From VRUE01 sp963814915 (GTDB lineage: Bacteria > Actinomycetota > Thermoleophilia > Solirubrobacterales > 70-9): a stretch of DNA of 64,000 bases. Shown here in pieces: positions 38,299 through 46,974 of this stretch (position 1 is the first letter of the stretch; every line of letters starts with the position of its first letter). The notes beneath the pieces were generated by a model that worked only from the letters and a program-made list of their open reading frames with translations, did not search any database and was not told the DNA's origin. The stretch spans positions 434,001-498,000 of the forward strand of contig CAWFEI010000005.1 of assembly GCA_963814915.1 (NCBI GenBank). Reading direction: 5' to 3'. The translations under genes and the position numbers were made by a program.

Positions 38299-40440
38299 TC
38301 ATAGCGGGATCGGGTCGGAGGCGCCAGCGCCAAAGCGACGGTGGGCGGCGTCAAGCAGCGGCCCGAGCTCGGGGGCGTCGAGCGAATGGTGGCGCTTTAA
38401 CAGGGCGAGCACCTCGTCGCGGGCGGCGCCGAGCAGCGCCGCCTCGTCGGGCAGCTCGGCCACCGCGAAACGCGGCAGGCCGCTCTGACGAGTCCCCAGC
38501 ACCTCGCCCTCGCCGCGCAGGGTGAGGTCGACCTCGGCCAGCTTGAAGCCGTCGCGCTCGCCCGCGACCGCCCCGAGGCGCCGCCGTGCCATCGCGCCGG
38601 CGTCTTCGGGGAAGAGCAGACAGTGGGAATGGTGCTCGCCGCGCCCGACCCGCCCGCGCAGCTGGTGCAGCTGCGAGACCCCGTAGCGCTCCGCCCCCTC
38701 GATCGCGATCACGGTGGCATTGGGCACGTCGATGCCAACCTCGATCACCGTGGTCGCGACGAGCACGTCGCTCTCCCCCGCCGCGAACGCCTCCATCGCG
38801 GCCGCCTTGCGCGCCGAGGGCATCTGGCCGTGGATGACGCCGAGCGCGAAGCCGTTGAGCTCCTCGGCCGCCAGCCGCGCCGCCTCCTTCTCCGCCGCCT
38901 TGCCCTGCATCTTCTCCGACTCGGAGACCAGCGGGCAGACGACGAAAGCCTGGCGGCCGGCGCGCAGCTCGCCGCGCAGGAACCCGTAGGCCGCCGGGCG
39001 CTCGTCCTCGTTCACGACCCTGGTCTCGACCGGCCGGCGCCCGGCCGGCAGCTGGCGCAGGGCGGTCGTGTCGAGGTCCCCGTAGGCGGTCAGCGAGAGC
39101 GTGCGGGGGATCGGCGTGGCCGTCATGTGCAGCACATGCGGCGCCATCCCCTCGACCCCCTTGGAGTCCAGCGCCCGCCGCTGAGCGACGCCGAAGCGGT
39201 GCTGCTCGTCGACCACGCAGAGGCCGAGCCGGGCGAAGCGGACGTCGGGCTCGATCAGCGCGTGAGTGCCGACGAGCAGGCCCAACTCGCCGCTGGCGAG
39301 CCGATTCAGGGCTTCCCTGCGCCGCGCCGTCGGCGTCGCCCCGGTGAGCAGCGCGAACGGGGTCGCCTCCGCCGCCAACAGCTTGCCCAGCGTCAGCGCG
39401 TGCTGCTCGGCGAGCGTCTCGGTCGGCGCCATCAGGACCGCCTGGAAGCCGGCTTCCAGGGCTCGCAGCATCGAGTAGAGGGCGACGACGGTCTTGCCCG
39501 ACCCGACCTCCCCCATCAGCAGCCGCTGCATCGGCTCGCCGGAATCGAGGTCGGAATCGATCTCCTCGAAGGCGGCCAGCTGATCGCGAGTCGGCTCGAA
39601 TGGCAGCGACTCGACCCAGCCGCCCACCGCCGCGCCGGGCTTGCCGAAGCGCGGCGCCGGCCGGGCGGTTCGGCGGCTGCGCTTCCGCGTCGCCAGGATC
39701 GCCTGGTAGAGGAAGAGCTCCTCGAAGGCCAGGCGCTCACGGGCGCGATCGACGTCCGCCGGGCTCACCGGGAAGTGCATCGCCTTTACGGAGTCGGCCG
39801 CCCCGGCCAATTCCCTGCGCGCCCGCAGCTCGGCGGGCAGCGCCTCCACGACGTTCCCGACCCAGGGGATCGCCTGCTCAACCCACTGCCGGATCCGCTG
39901 CGCTTTCAGCCCCTCGGTCGCCGGGTGGACCGGGACGAACTGGCCGCCCTCGCCGTCGAACTCGTATTCGGAGACCCGGAAGCCACGCTTGTCCCGAGAC
40001 CCGGTGAGCAGCAGGCGGGTCCCCGCCGTCAGCTTCTGCGCCAGCCACGGTTGGTTGAACCAGGTGGCCCGCACGTGCCCCGACTCGTCCCCGACTTTCA
40101 CCGTGAGGATGCTCAGGCCCCGTTTGCGAAACGGCCGCCCCGCATCGGCCAGGACCTCGACCGCGATCGTCGCCCGGCTGGACGGCTCCAGTGAGGAGAC
40201 CGGGACCACCGTGCGGTCGCGGTGACCGCGGGGGAAGCGCAGCAGCAGCCCGCCGATGGTGCCGATCCCCGCCTCGGCGGCTGCCTCGGCAAGCTTCGGC
40301 CCGACGCCGTCGAGGGCCTCCAGGGAAACGTCGAGCACGCTCGGGCGCGGCCAGTGGACGGGCGCGGCCAGCAGCTGCGCCCGGGTCAGCCCGATGGCGC
40401 CGCCGATCGAGCGCGCTACTGGGCCGCCAGCAACCACCAC
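38299..40440 (-). CDS. recG: ATP-dependent DNA helicase RecG
   Basis: 713 residues. RecG remodels stalled forks and Holliday junctions. A helix-hairpin-helix-like wedge domain (LDGVGPKLAEAAAEAG) is followed by the OB fold. The helicase core has MGEVGSGKTVVAL, DEQHRFGV, HMTATPIPRTL and the RecG-specific YGVSQLHQLRGRVGRG. The start is uncertain. GTG 40440 overlaps fakA by 25 bases, while GTG 40338 begins just before the wedge domain and would avoid overlap. Confidence 0.96.
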   Translation of the reverse strand: MVVAGGPVARSIGGAIGLTRAQLLAAPVHWPRPSVLDVSLEALDGVGPKLAEAAAEAGIGTIGGLLLRFPRGHRDRTVVPVSSLEPSSRATIAVEVLADAGRPFRKRGLSILTVKVGDESGHVRATWFNQPWLAQKLTAGTRLLLTGSRDKRGFRVSEYEFDGEGGQFVPVHPATEGLKAQRIRQWVEQAIPWVGNVVEALPAELRARRELAGAADSVKAMHFPVSPADVDRARERLAFEELFLYQAILATRKRSRRTARPAPRFGKPGAAVGGWVESLPFEPTRDQLAAFEEIDSDLDSGEPMQRLLMGEVGSGKTVVALYSMLRALEAGFQAVLMAPTETLAEQHALTLGKLLAAEATPFALLTGATPTARRREALNRLASGELGLLVGTHALIEPDVRFARLGLCVVDEQHRFGVAQRRALDSKGVEGMAPHVLHMTATPIPRTLSLTAYGDLDTTALRQLPAGRRPVETRVVNEDERPAAYGFLRGELRAGRQAFVVCPLVSESEKMQGKAAEKEAARLAAEELNGFALGVIHGQMPSARKAAAMEAFAAGESDVLVATTVIEVGIDVPNATVIAIEGAERYGVSQLHQLRGRVGRGEHHSHCLLFPEDAGAMARRRLGAVAGERDGFKLAEVDLTLRGEGEVLGTRQSGLPRFAVAELPDEAALLGAARDEVLALLKRHHSLDAPELGPLLDAAHRRFGAGASDPIPL

Positions 40441-42047
40441 CAGCTCGGCTGCCCCCCCTCGTGGGTCTCGATCTCGACCCCGTCGGGGACGTGGGTGTCA
40501 ATCTCCTCGAGCGGGATCGGTGCCTCCTTGCCGGACAGCACGGTGACGATCTCGGCGCGCTCCGCGAGTCGTTCGAGCGTAGTCGCCAGGGTCGAGCCCG
40601 CGCCCCCCCAGGAAACGATCTCGCCGTCCGCGAAGCCGACCGCGTCGCCCTTGCGGAAGCGGCCCTGGGCGTCGTCCCGCCCAGCCGGAGCGACACCGCC
40701 GGTGACGATCTCACCGAGTGCCTCCTCCAACCGCGCGGCGTTCTCGTCGGCGGGGACGCCGCGATCGAGCTCGACCAGGGCCAGCAGGCCGGCCTGCTGG
40801 GAGGTCGCCTTGACGACCCGGGCCGGCTTCTCGGAGAGCTCGCAGGCGCGCTCGGCGGCCATGATCACGTTTGAGGAGCTGGGCAGGACAAGGATTTCCT
40901 CGGCGGGCACCTCGTGGATACCGGCCAGCAGCTCGTAGGTCGACGGGTTGAGCGTCTCGCCGCCGGGAACCACGTGGGCGCCAAGCTCGGCGAAGAGCCG
41001 CTCCAGGCCCTCGCCCGCGGCAACCGCGAGCACGCCGGTCCGCCCGCTTTCCAGCCGCGCCCGGCGCTCGGCGATCTGCTCGCGCATGTCGGCGACATCG
41101 AGGTTGGTGACACGGCCCACGCCCTCGAACAGGGCGACCGCGTCTTCGGGCTCGTCGGTGTGCACGTGGACCTTGAGCGTCACCTCGTCGCCGACGACCA
41201 GCACCGAGTCGCCGAGCCCCTCCAGCTGCGGCAGGAAGTCGCGGGCCGCCAGCCCGCTGCCGGAGACGATGAAGTTCGTGCAGTACCGATAGCGGCTGTC
41301 CTCATGGTGCGGGCGACTCAGCGGAGGCGCGTCGTGGTGGGCGATCTCCGGGGCGGGAGCAGCGTCGCCGCGCAGCCCCGCGACGACACCGGCGAGGATC
41401 AGCACCAGGCCGTAGCCACCGGCGTCGACGACGCCCGATTCGCGCAGCACCTCGAGCTGCTCCGGGGTGCGCTCGACCGCCCGCTGTCCGTCCGCGATCG
41501 CCTCCTCCAAGACCTCGGCCAGCACCGCGTCCTGCTGCTCCTCGCCGACGCCCTTGTCGAGCCGCTGCTTCTCCGCCTCCAGGTGGGCGAGCCGGCGGGC
41601 GATCGAGTGGGCCATCTCGCGGAAGACGGTCAGCATCGTGCCCTCGGCCGGATCGCGGACCGACGCGTAGGCCGCGTCGGCGGCGCTGGCGAACGCGGAG
41701 GCGACGAGCACCGGGTCGACCAGCTCCCCCGGCCTGCTCGCCAACTCCTCGGCGGCACCACGGACAATCTGGCTGAGAATCACCCCTGAGTTGCCCCGCG
41801 CCCCCATCAGGGCGGCGCGGGCAAGGGCCTGCACCAGCTCGGTGCGGCCGACCTCGTCGACCTCGAGCCCGTCGAGCCGGTCGAGCTCCTCCATCACGGC
41901 GCGCATCGTCATCGCCATGTTGTCGCCGGTGTCGCCGTCGGCCACCGGGAACACGTTGAGGTCGTTGACCTCCTGGCGGCGTTCCTCCAGATGAGCGTAG
42001 GCAGCGGTGACTACGCGCTTGAAGCGCGCGATCGAAGGGTCGGGCAT
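40416..42047 (-). CDS. fakA: DAK2-domain fatty acid kinase subunit FakA (YloV)
   Basis: 543 residues. FakA phosphorylates FakB-bound fatty acids. The N-terminal DhaL domain binds ATP and Mg through LNVFPVADGDTGDNMAMTM (the three Asp) and MGARGNSGVILSQIVRG. The middle and C-terminal domains include VLVVGDEVTLKVHVHTDEP and the phosphoacceptor-like LPSSSNVIMAAE. In Firmicutes it lies between rpmB-yloU and recG. Here recG follows directly, but an MMPL gene separates it from rpmB and yloU is missing. TAGATT seven bases before ATG 42047 indicates a leaderless operon start. Confidence 0.93.
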   Translation of the reverse strand: MPDPSIARFKRVVTAAYAHLEERRQEVNDLNVFPVADGDTGDNMAMTMRAVMEELDRLDGLEVDEVGRTELVQALARAALMGARGNSGVILSQIVRGAAEELASRPGELVDPVLVASAFASAADAAYASVRDPAEGTMLTVFREMAHSIARRLAHLEAEKQRLDKGVGEEQQDAVLAEVLEEAIADGQRAVERTPEQLEVLRESGVVDAGGYGLVLILAGVVAGLRGDAAPAPEIAHHDAPPLSRPHHEDSRYRYCTNFIVSGSGLAARDFLPQLEGLGDSVLVVGDEVTLKVHVHTDEPEDAVALFEGVGRVTNLDVADMREQIAERRARLESGRTGVLAVAAGEGLERLFAELGAHVVPGGETLNPSTYELLAGIHEVPAEEILVLPSSSNVIMAAERACELSEKPARVVKATSQQAGLLALVELDRGVPADENAARLEEALGEIVTGGVAPAGRDDAQGRFRKGDAVGFADGEIVSWGGAGSTLATTLERLAERAEIVTVLSGKEAPIPLEEIDTHVPDGVEIETHEGGQPSWWWLLAAQ

Positions 42048-42054
42048 CGGGCCA

Positions 42055-42060
42055 AATCTA
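42055..42060 (-). promoter_or_regulatory. -10 hexamer TAGATT for the leaderless fakA-recG-rsmD-coaD operon
   Basis: TAGATT, seven bases, ATG 42047. It is identical in sequence and spacing to the ilvD element. It shares the 70-base divergent gap with the MMPL promoter. Confidence 0.55.
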
Positions 42061-42102
42061 GCTGCCCCGCGCGGACGCGAGGCGAAGGGAACTGACGTTC
42101 GC

Positions 42103-42108
42103 TACCGT
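42103..42108 (+). promoter_or_regulatory. Candidate -10 hexamer TACCGT for the MMPL transporter
   Basis: TACCGT, nine bases, ATG 42118. The leader would be at most a few bases. GAAGGGA at 42084-42090 is too far upstream to serve as a ribosome binding site. Confidence 0.4.
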
Positions 42109-42117
42109 GCGGCGCCG

Positions 42118-44307
42118 ATGAGACGCTTCGCCACCTGGTGTACCGGGCACCGCAAGACCGTGATCCTCGCCTGGATCGCCGCCCTGATCGGAGTCGGAAT
42201 GATCGCCGGCTCGGTCGGCTCGGAATTCTCCGAAGACTTCAAGCTGCCGGCCTCCGACTCCCAGGAAGCCTTCGACCTGCTCGAAACGAGGTTCCCGGCG
42301 CAGTCCGGCGACACCGCGACGATCGTCTACAAAGCGCCCCAGGGGGTGGAGTCGGCGCCGGTCAAGCGCAAGATGGAGGGCGTCTTCGCGGCCGTCGCCA
42401 AGGTGCCGCACGTCAGCGAAGTCGCAAGCCCCTACGACGAGGGTGGCGCGGCGGCGATAGCCGCCAACGGGCAGATTGCCTACGCCACGGTCCAGTTCGA
42501 CGCGATCAGCAACGAAATCGACGACGGCGACATCCAGAAGGTGATCGACGACTCGCGTTCGGCCTCCGGCGACGGCCTGCGGGTAGAGATCGGCGGCCAG
42601 CCGGTCGAGGAAGCGCGCGCCGAAGAAGAAGGCGACTCCTCGTTCATGATCGGGCTGCTGGCGGCCGTCGTGATCCTGCTGATCACCTTCGGCTCGGCCG
42701 TCGCGATGGGCCTGCCGCTGCTCACGGCCCTGTTCGCGCTCGGAGTCGGCCTCAGCGTGGTCACACTCGGCACCCACGTCTTCAGCACCGCCGAGTTCGC
42801 GCCGCAGCTGGCGGCGATGATCGGCCTCGGTGTCGGCATCGACTACGCGCTCTTCATCCTGACCCGCTTCCGCAACGGCCTCGACGAGGGGCTGGAGCCG
42901 CGCGACGCGGCGATCGCCGCCGTCGACACCGCGGGCCGCGCCGTGCTCTTCGCCGGCGTGACGGTGATCATCGCCCTGATGGGGATGCTGCTGCTCGGCC
43001 TCAGCTTCCTCTACGGGGTGGCGATGGCGGCGGCCCTGGCGGTGCTGTTCACGATGATCGCGGCGCTGACCCTGCTGCCCGCGCTGCTGACGATCGCCGG
43101 CAGGTGGGTCGACCGGCTGCGCATTCCCGGCCTCGGCAAGCGCGGCTCCTCCACCGCCGAGGACACCCGCTGGTTCCGTTGGAGCCGTGAGATTCAACGC
43201 CGGCCGGTGCTCTCCGCCCTGCTCTCGGGCGGCCTCCTGATTGCCCTCTGCGTCCCGACCCTCTCGCTGCGCCTCGGCTCCAACGACGCCGGCACGGACC
43301 CGGCCGGGACGACGACGCGCGAAGCCTACGACCTGCTCGCGGAGGGCTTCGGGCCCGGCTTCAACGGCCCATTCTCGATCGTCGCGGCCCTGCCCGCCAA
43401 GGGCGAAGACGCCGTTCTTACCGAGACCCGAAGGGCGCTCAAAAGCGAAGAAGGCATTGCCGCGACGACGCCGGTGATGCTCAACCCGGCGAAGAACACC
43501 GGCGTCTTCCAGGTCTACCCGACGACCTCCCCGCAGAGCGAGAAGACGACCGAACTGCTCGACCACATCCGTGGCGAGGTGATCCCGCCGATCGAGGCGC
43601 GGACCGGGGCGCAGGTCCACGTCGGCGGCATCACCGCGATCTTCGAGGACTTCGGCAACGCGATCGCCGACAAGCTGCCGCTTTTCATCGGCGTCGTCGT
43701 CCTGCTCTCGGCCCTCCTGCTGATGGCCGTCTTCCGCTCGGTGCTGGTGCCGCTGAAGGCGGTCCTGATGAACCTGCTCAGCATCGGCGCGGCGTTCGGC
43801 CTGATCGTCGCCGTCTTCCAGTGGGGCTGGGGAGCGAGCTTGATCGGGGTCGACAACACCGGCCCGATCATCTCCTTCTTCCCGATCTTCCTCTTCGCGA
43901 TCATCTTCGGGCTCTCGATGGACTATGAGGTCTTCCTGATGTCGCGGATCCACGAGGAGTGGGAGCACAAGCGCGACGCGACCGTCGCCGTCACCCGGGG
44001 GCTGGCTCTCACCGGCCGCGTGATCACCGCCGCCGCGGCGATCATGGTCACCGTCTTCGCCTCCTTCATGATCGGCGAAGACCGGATCATCAAACTCTTC
44101 GGCCTCGGGCTCGCCTCCGCGGTGTTCATCGACGCGGTGATCATTCGCTCGGTCCTCGTGCCGGCGATCATGCAGCTGCTCGGCAAGCGCGCCTGGTGGC
44201 TGCCGAAATGGCTCGACCGCATCCTCCCCCGCCTGCACGTCGAGCCGGCCGAGGGCGACCCCTCCCCGACCGGCGAGTTCGCAGCGGTGCCCACCGAGGC
44301 CGACTGA
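42118..44307 (+). CDS. MMPL/RND family transporter
   Basis: 729 residues with the duplicated MMPL layout. An N-terminal helix (VILAWIAALIGVGMIAGSVG) is followed by a porter domain, five helices (beginning FMIGLLAAVVILLITFGSA), a second half with its own porter domain after LSLRLGSND, and a final helix block. GVGIDYALFILTRFRN and GLSMDYEVFLMSRIHEEW hold the paired Asp-Tyr residues that carry the proton relay. MMPL proteins export lipids or drugs in mycobacteria; the substrate here is unknown. It is inserted between rpmB and fakA and transcribed against both. Confidence 0.93.
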   Translation: MRRFATWCTGHRKTVILAWIAALIGVGMIAGSVGSEFSEDFKLPASDSQEAFDLLETRFPAQSGDTATIVYKAPQGVESAPVKRKMEGVFAAVAKVPHVSEVASPYDEGGAAAIAANGQIAYATVQFDAISNEIDDGDIQKVIDDSRSASGDGLRVEIGGQPVEEARAEEEGDSSFMIGLLAAVVILLITFGSAVAMGLPLLTALFALGVGLSVVTLGTHVFSTAEFAPQLAAMIGLGVGIDYALFILTRFRNGLDEGLEPRDAAIAAVDTAGRAVLFAGVTVIIALMGMLLLGLSFLYGVAMAAALAVLFTMIAALTLLPALLTIAGRWVDRLRIPGLGKRGSSTAEDTRWFRWSREIQRRPVLSALLSGGLLIALCVPTLSLRLGSNDAGTDPAGTTTREAYDLLAEGFGPGFNGPFSIVAALPAKGEDAVLTETRRALKSEEGIAATTPVMLNPAKNTGVFQVYPTTSPQSEKTTELLDHIRGEVIPPIEARTGAQVHVGGITAIFEDFGNAIADKLPLFIGVVVLLSALLLMAVFRSVLVPLKAVLMNLLSIGAAFGLIVAVFQWGWGASLIGVDNTGPIISFFPIFLFAIIFGLSMDYEVFLMSRIHEEWEHKRDATVAVTRGLALTGRVITAAAAIMVTVFASFMIGEDRIIKLFGLGLASAVFIDAVIIRSVLVPAIMQLLGKRAWWLPKWLDRILPRLHVEPAEGDPSPTGEFAAVPTEAD

Positions 44308-44327
44308 CCGAGCGAGGGCGTGGCGTG

Positions 44328-44519
44328 TCAGGCGGACTTAATTACCTTGTTGGCCTTTAGGCAGCGTGTGCAGACGTAGGCGCGCAGCTTGCGGCCTTCC
44401 TCCTGGATCCGCACCTTCTGCAGGTTCGGATCGAAGCGCCGCTTCGTGGCGACCATCGAGTGGCTCCGGGACTGGCCGAACGCCGGCCCCTTGCCGCAGC
44501 TGTGGCATACCTTGGCCAT
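44328..44519 (-). CDS. rpmB: Ribosomal protein L28 (zinc-binding form)
   Basis: 63 residues. MAKVCHSCGKGPAFGQSRSH is the typical start, with zinc ligands CHSC and CTRC. TKRRFDPNLQKVRI and LRAYVCTRCLK complete the family pattern. TACTAT (44530-44535, minus strand) ten bases upstream of the ATG is a likely -10. The gene is monocistronic, with the MMPL gene converging from the other side. Confidence 0.96.
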   Translation of the reverse strand: MAKVCHSCGKGPAFGQSRSHSMVATKRRFDPNLQKVRIQEEGRKLRAYVCTRCLKANKVIKSA

Positions 44520-44529
44520 CGGGTCGTGG

Positions 44530-44535
44530 ATAGTA
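44530..44535 (-). promoter_or_regulatory. Candidate -10 hexamer TACTAT for rpmB
   Basis: TACTAT lies ten bases before ATG 44519, in the 42-base gap after ribH. It suggests that rpmB is transcribed separately from the riboflavin operon, with a very short leader. Confidence 0.4.
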
Positions 44536-44561
44536 GCTGGAACCGGGCCCGGTCAGGCGCC

Positions 44562-45053
44562 TCAGGCGAGCTGGCGTTGCAGCAGCGCCATCCGAGCCAC
44601 CGTCAGGGCCGCGTTGCGGCCCTGGTCGCGCTTTCCACCGCCCGCCCGCTCCAGCGCCTGCTCCATCGTGTCGCAGGTGATCACCCCGAATGCGCACGGC
44701 ACACCGGTCGCGAGCTGGACGTCCTGGATGCCGCGGGCGGCCTCGGCGCAGACGAAGTCGTAGTGGTCGGTCTCGCCGCGGATCACGACGCCGAGGCAGG
44801 CGACGCCGGCGAACTCGCCGCTCTCGGCGTGCAGCTTGGCCGCATAGGGCAGCTCGTAGGCGCCCGGCACCGAGGCGTGGCGGACCGAGGTCGCGGGCAC
44901 CCCGGCCAGCTCGAAGCCCTCGTTGGCGCCGCTCAGCAGGCGCAGCGCCAGGTCCTCGTAGAAGCGCCCGACGCAGACCGCGAAGCCGAGCGTGCCGAGG
45001 ATCGAGCGCTCGGCCTGGTCGAAGCTCTCCAGGAACGCGCCCGACTCAGCCAC
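44562..45053 (-). CDS. ribH: 6,7-dimethyl-8-ribityllumazine synthase
   Basis: 163 residues. RibH joins the pyrimidine and the four-carbon unit in the penultimate step of riboflavin synthesis, in a hollow oligomeric shell. VPGAYELPYAAK, GVVIRGETDHYDFVC (catalytic His) and FGVITCDTMEQALERAGG are the signatures. The N-terminus is somewhat divergent (AVCVGRFYEDL). GTG 45053 overlaps ribBA by eight bases; ribH is the last gene of the rib operon. Confidence 0.96.
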   Translation of the reverse strand: MAESGAFLESFDQAERSILGTLGFAVCVGRFYEDLALRLLSGANEGFELAGVPATSVRHASVPGAYELPYAAKLHAESGEFAGVACLGVVIRGETDHYDFVCAEAARGIQDVQLATGVPCAFGVITCDTMEQALERAGGGKRDQGRNAALTVARMALLQRQLA

Positions 45054-46371
45054 CGCTGCTCCCCGCGTCGCGCTCCTCCTCGTCGTGGATCATCTCCTCG
45101 TCGAAGGCGAGCCCCTGGTGGTGCAGGGTATGGCCGAGCTTGTCGCGCTTGACCCGCAGGTAGGCCTCGTTGTGGGCGTTGGGATCCGATTCGATCGGGA
45201 CCTGTTCGGTGACCGAGAGGCCGTAGCCCTCCAGGCCGACGATCTTTTTCGGGTTGTTGGTGAGGATCCGGATGCTGCTCAGCCCGAGGTCGCCGAGGAT
45301 CTGGGCGCCGATGCCATAGTCGCGCAGGTCGGCGGGCAGGCCCAGTTTGAGGTTGGCCTCGACCGTGTCGGCGCCCTCCTCCTGCAGTTTGTAGGCGCGC
45401 AGCTTGTTGAGCAGGCCGATCCCACGGCCCTCCTGGGAGAGGTAGAGCAGGACCCCCTCCCCCTCCTGCTCGATCATCGCCAGCGCCGCGGCGAGCTGTT
45501 CGCCGCAGTCGCAGCGCATGCTGTGGAAGACATCGCCCGTCAGGCACTCGCTGTGCACCCGGACCAGCACGTCCTCGGCGCCGACCACGTCGCCCTTGAC
45601 CATCGCGACGTGGTGTTTGTCGTCGACCAGGGAGCGGTAGCCGACCGCGGTGAAGTCGCCGAAGGCCGTCGGCAGCCCCGTGTCGACCACCCGCTCGACC
45701 AGTTTCTCGGTGCGCCGCCGGTAGGCGATCAGGTCGGCGACGGTGATCATCTTCAGCTCGTGCTTCGCGCAGTAGGGAACGAGGTCGGGCACGCGGGCCA
45801 TCGTGCCGTCGTCGTTCATCACCTCGCAGATCACCCCGGCCGGGGTCAGGCCGGCGAGCCGGGCGAGGTCGACACTGGCCTCGGTGTGGCCGGTGCGCTC
45901 CAGGACGCCGCCGTCTTTGGCGCGCAGCGGGAACATGTGGCCGGGGACGACGATGTCGCGCGGGCCGGAGTTGGGGTCGATCGCGACCTGGATCGTGTGG
46001 GCGCGGTCGTGGGCGGAGATGCCGGTACTGACCCCGCCGGCGGCCTCGATCGTGACCGTGAAGGCGGTCTGCAGCGGCGCCTCGTTCTTCGCGGCCATCA
46101 GATTGAGGCCGAGACGCTCACAGCGTTCGGCGGTCAGCGCCAGGCAGATCAGGCCGCGAGCTTCCTTGGCCATGAAGTTGACCGCCTCCGGAGTGGCGAA
46201 CTGCGCCGCCATCACCAGGTCGCCCTCGTTCTCGCGGTCCTCGCCGTCGCAGACGACGACCATGCGGCCACGGCGAATCTCCTCGAGCGCCTCCTCGATC
46301 GTCGAGAACGGGCTCGCGTCCGCGGCCTGCTTCGATTCCTCTTGTCCCTGCGCCTCGGTCATAGCTTTCAC
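45046..46371 (-). CDS. ribBA: Bifunctional 3,4-dihydroxy-2-butanone-4-phosphate synthase/GTP cyclohydrolase II
   Basis: 441 residues. The N-terminal RibB half makes the four-carbon unit (DREDRENEGDLVMAAQ-type motif with acidic Mg ligands, RAHTIQVAIDP, RTGHTEASVDLARLAG). The C-terminal RibA half opens GTP (SECLTGDVFHSMRCDCGEQ with the zinc cysteines, then LYLSQEGRGIGLLNKLRAY). Both active sites look complete. The start is GTG 46371, overlapping the ribE stop as GTGA. The C-terminal tail is short and acidic. Confidence 0.97.
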   Translation of the reverse strand: MKAMTEAQGQEESKQAADASPFSTIEEALEEIRRGRMVVVCDGEDRENEGDLVMAAQFATPEAVNFMAKEARGLICLALTAERCERLGLNLMAAKNEAPLQTAFTVTIEAAGGVSTGISAHDRAHTIQVAIDPNSGPRDIVVPGHMFPLRAKDGGVLERTGHTEASVDLARLAGLTPAGVICEVMNDDGTMARVPDLVPYCAKHELKMITVADLIAYRRRTEKLVERVVDTGLPTAFGDFTAVGYRSLVDDKHHVAMVKGDVVGAEDVLVRVHSECLTGDVFHSMRCDCGEQLAAALAMIEQEGEGVLLYLSQEGRGIGLLNKLRAYKLQEEGADTVEANLKLGLPADLRDYGIGAQILGDLGLSSIRILTNNPKKIVGLEGYGLSVTEQVPIESDPNAHNEAYLRVKRDKLGHTLHHQGLAFDEEMIHDEEERDAGSSGG

Positions 46372-46973
46372 GCTTGCTCCTTTCGGGCCAATGGTGCCAC
46401 CAACCGCTCCACGTGCTTTGCGATCACGTCACACTCGATGTTGATCTTGCGCCCCGGCTCGGCTTCGCCGAAGCTCGTCCGCTCCAGGGTCTCGGGTATC
46501 AGGGAAACGGCAAGCCAAGAATCGCCCAATTCCGCGATCGTAAGGCTGACGCCGTCGAGCGTGATCGAGCCCTTCTCGACCGCGTAGCGGAGCAGTGAGG
46601 GATCGACTTCGATCCGCAGCCGCCTGGCGAATCCGTCGGGTGTCGCCGCGACGACGACGCCGACCCCGTCGACGTGACCCTGAACGATGTGGCCGCCGAA
46701 ACGATCGGAAGCCTTCATCGCCAGCTCGAGGTTGACCCCGGCGCCGGCCTCGATATCGGCCAGCGCCGTTACGTCGAGGGTCTGGTTCATCGCTTCGGTC
46801 TCGAAGCCTTTCGCATCGACGGCGGTAGCGGTCAGGCAGACGCCGTTGACCGCGACCGAGTCGCCGGGCTCGATTTCCGCGGCCAGGGCACTCGCGATGC
46901 GCAGCCGGGCACCGTCGGCACCGGACTCACGCGTTTCGACCGTGCCCAGATCCGCGGTCAACCCCGTGAACAT
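46368..46973 (-). CDS. ribE: Riboflavin synthase alpha chain
   Basis: 201 residues with two homologous lumazine-binding barrels. The N-terminus MFTGLTADLGTVE is diagnostic. SVAVNGVCLTATAV and GHIVQGHVDGVGVVVA mark the first barrel's binding site, and SITLDGVSLTIAEL marks the second. It dismutates two lumazines to riboflavin. It starts one base after ribD ends and overlaps ribBA, so the four genes are tightly coupled. Confidence 0.96.
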   Translation of the reverse strand: MFTGLTADLGTVETRESGADGARLRIASALAAEIEPGDSVAVNGVCLTATAVDAKGFETEAMNQTLDVTALADIEAGAGVNLELAMKASDRFGGHIVQGHVDGVGVVVAATPDGFARRLRIEVDPSLLRYAVEKGSITLDGVSLTIAELGDSWLAVSLIPETLERTSFGEAEPGRKINIECDVIAKHVERLVAPLARKEQA

Positions 46974-46974
46974 C

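Noticed and set aside
42058..44238. A 726-codon minus-strand frame antisense to the MMPL gene
   Set aside because: The translation is a string of charged residues with no domain, while the plus strand encodes a complete MMPL protein.
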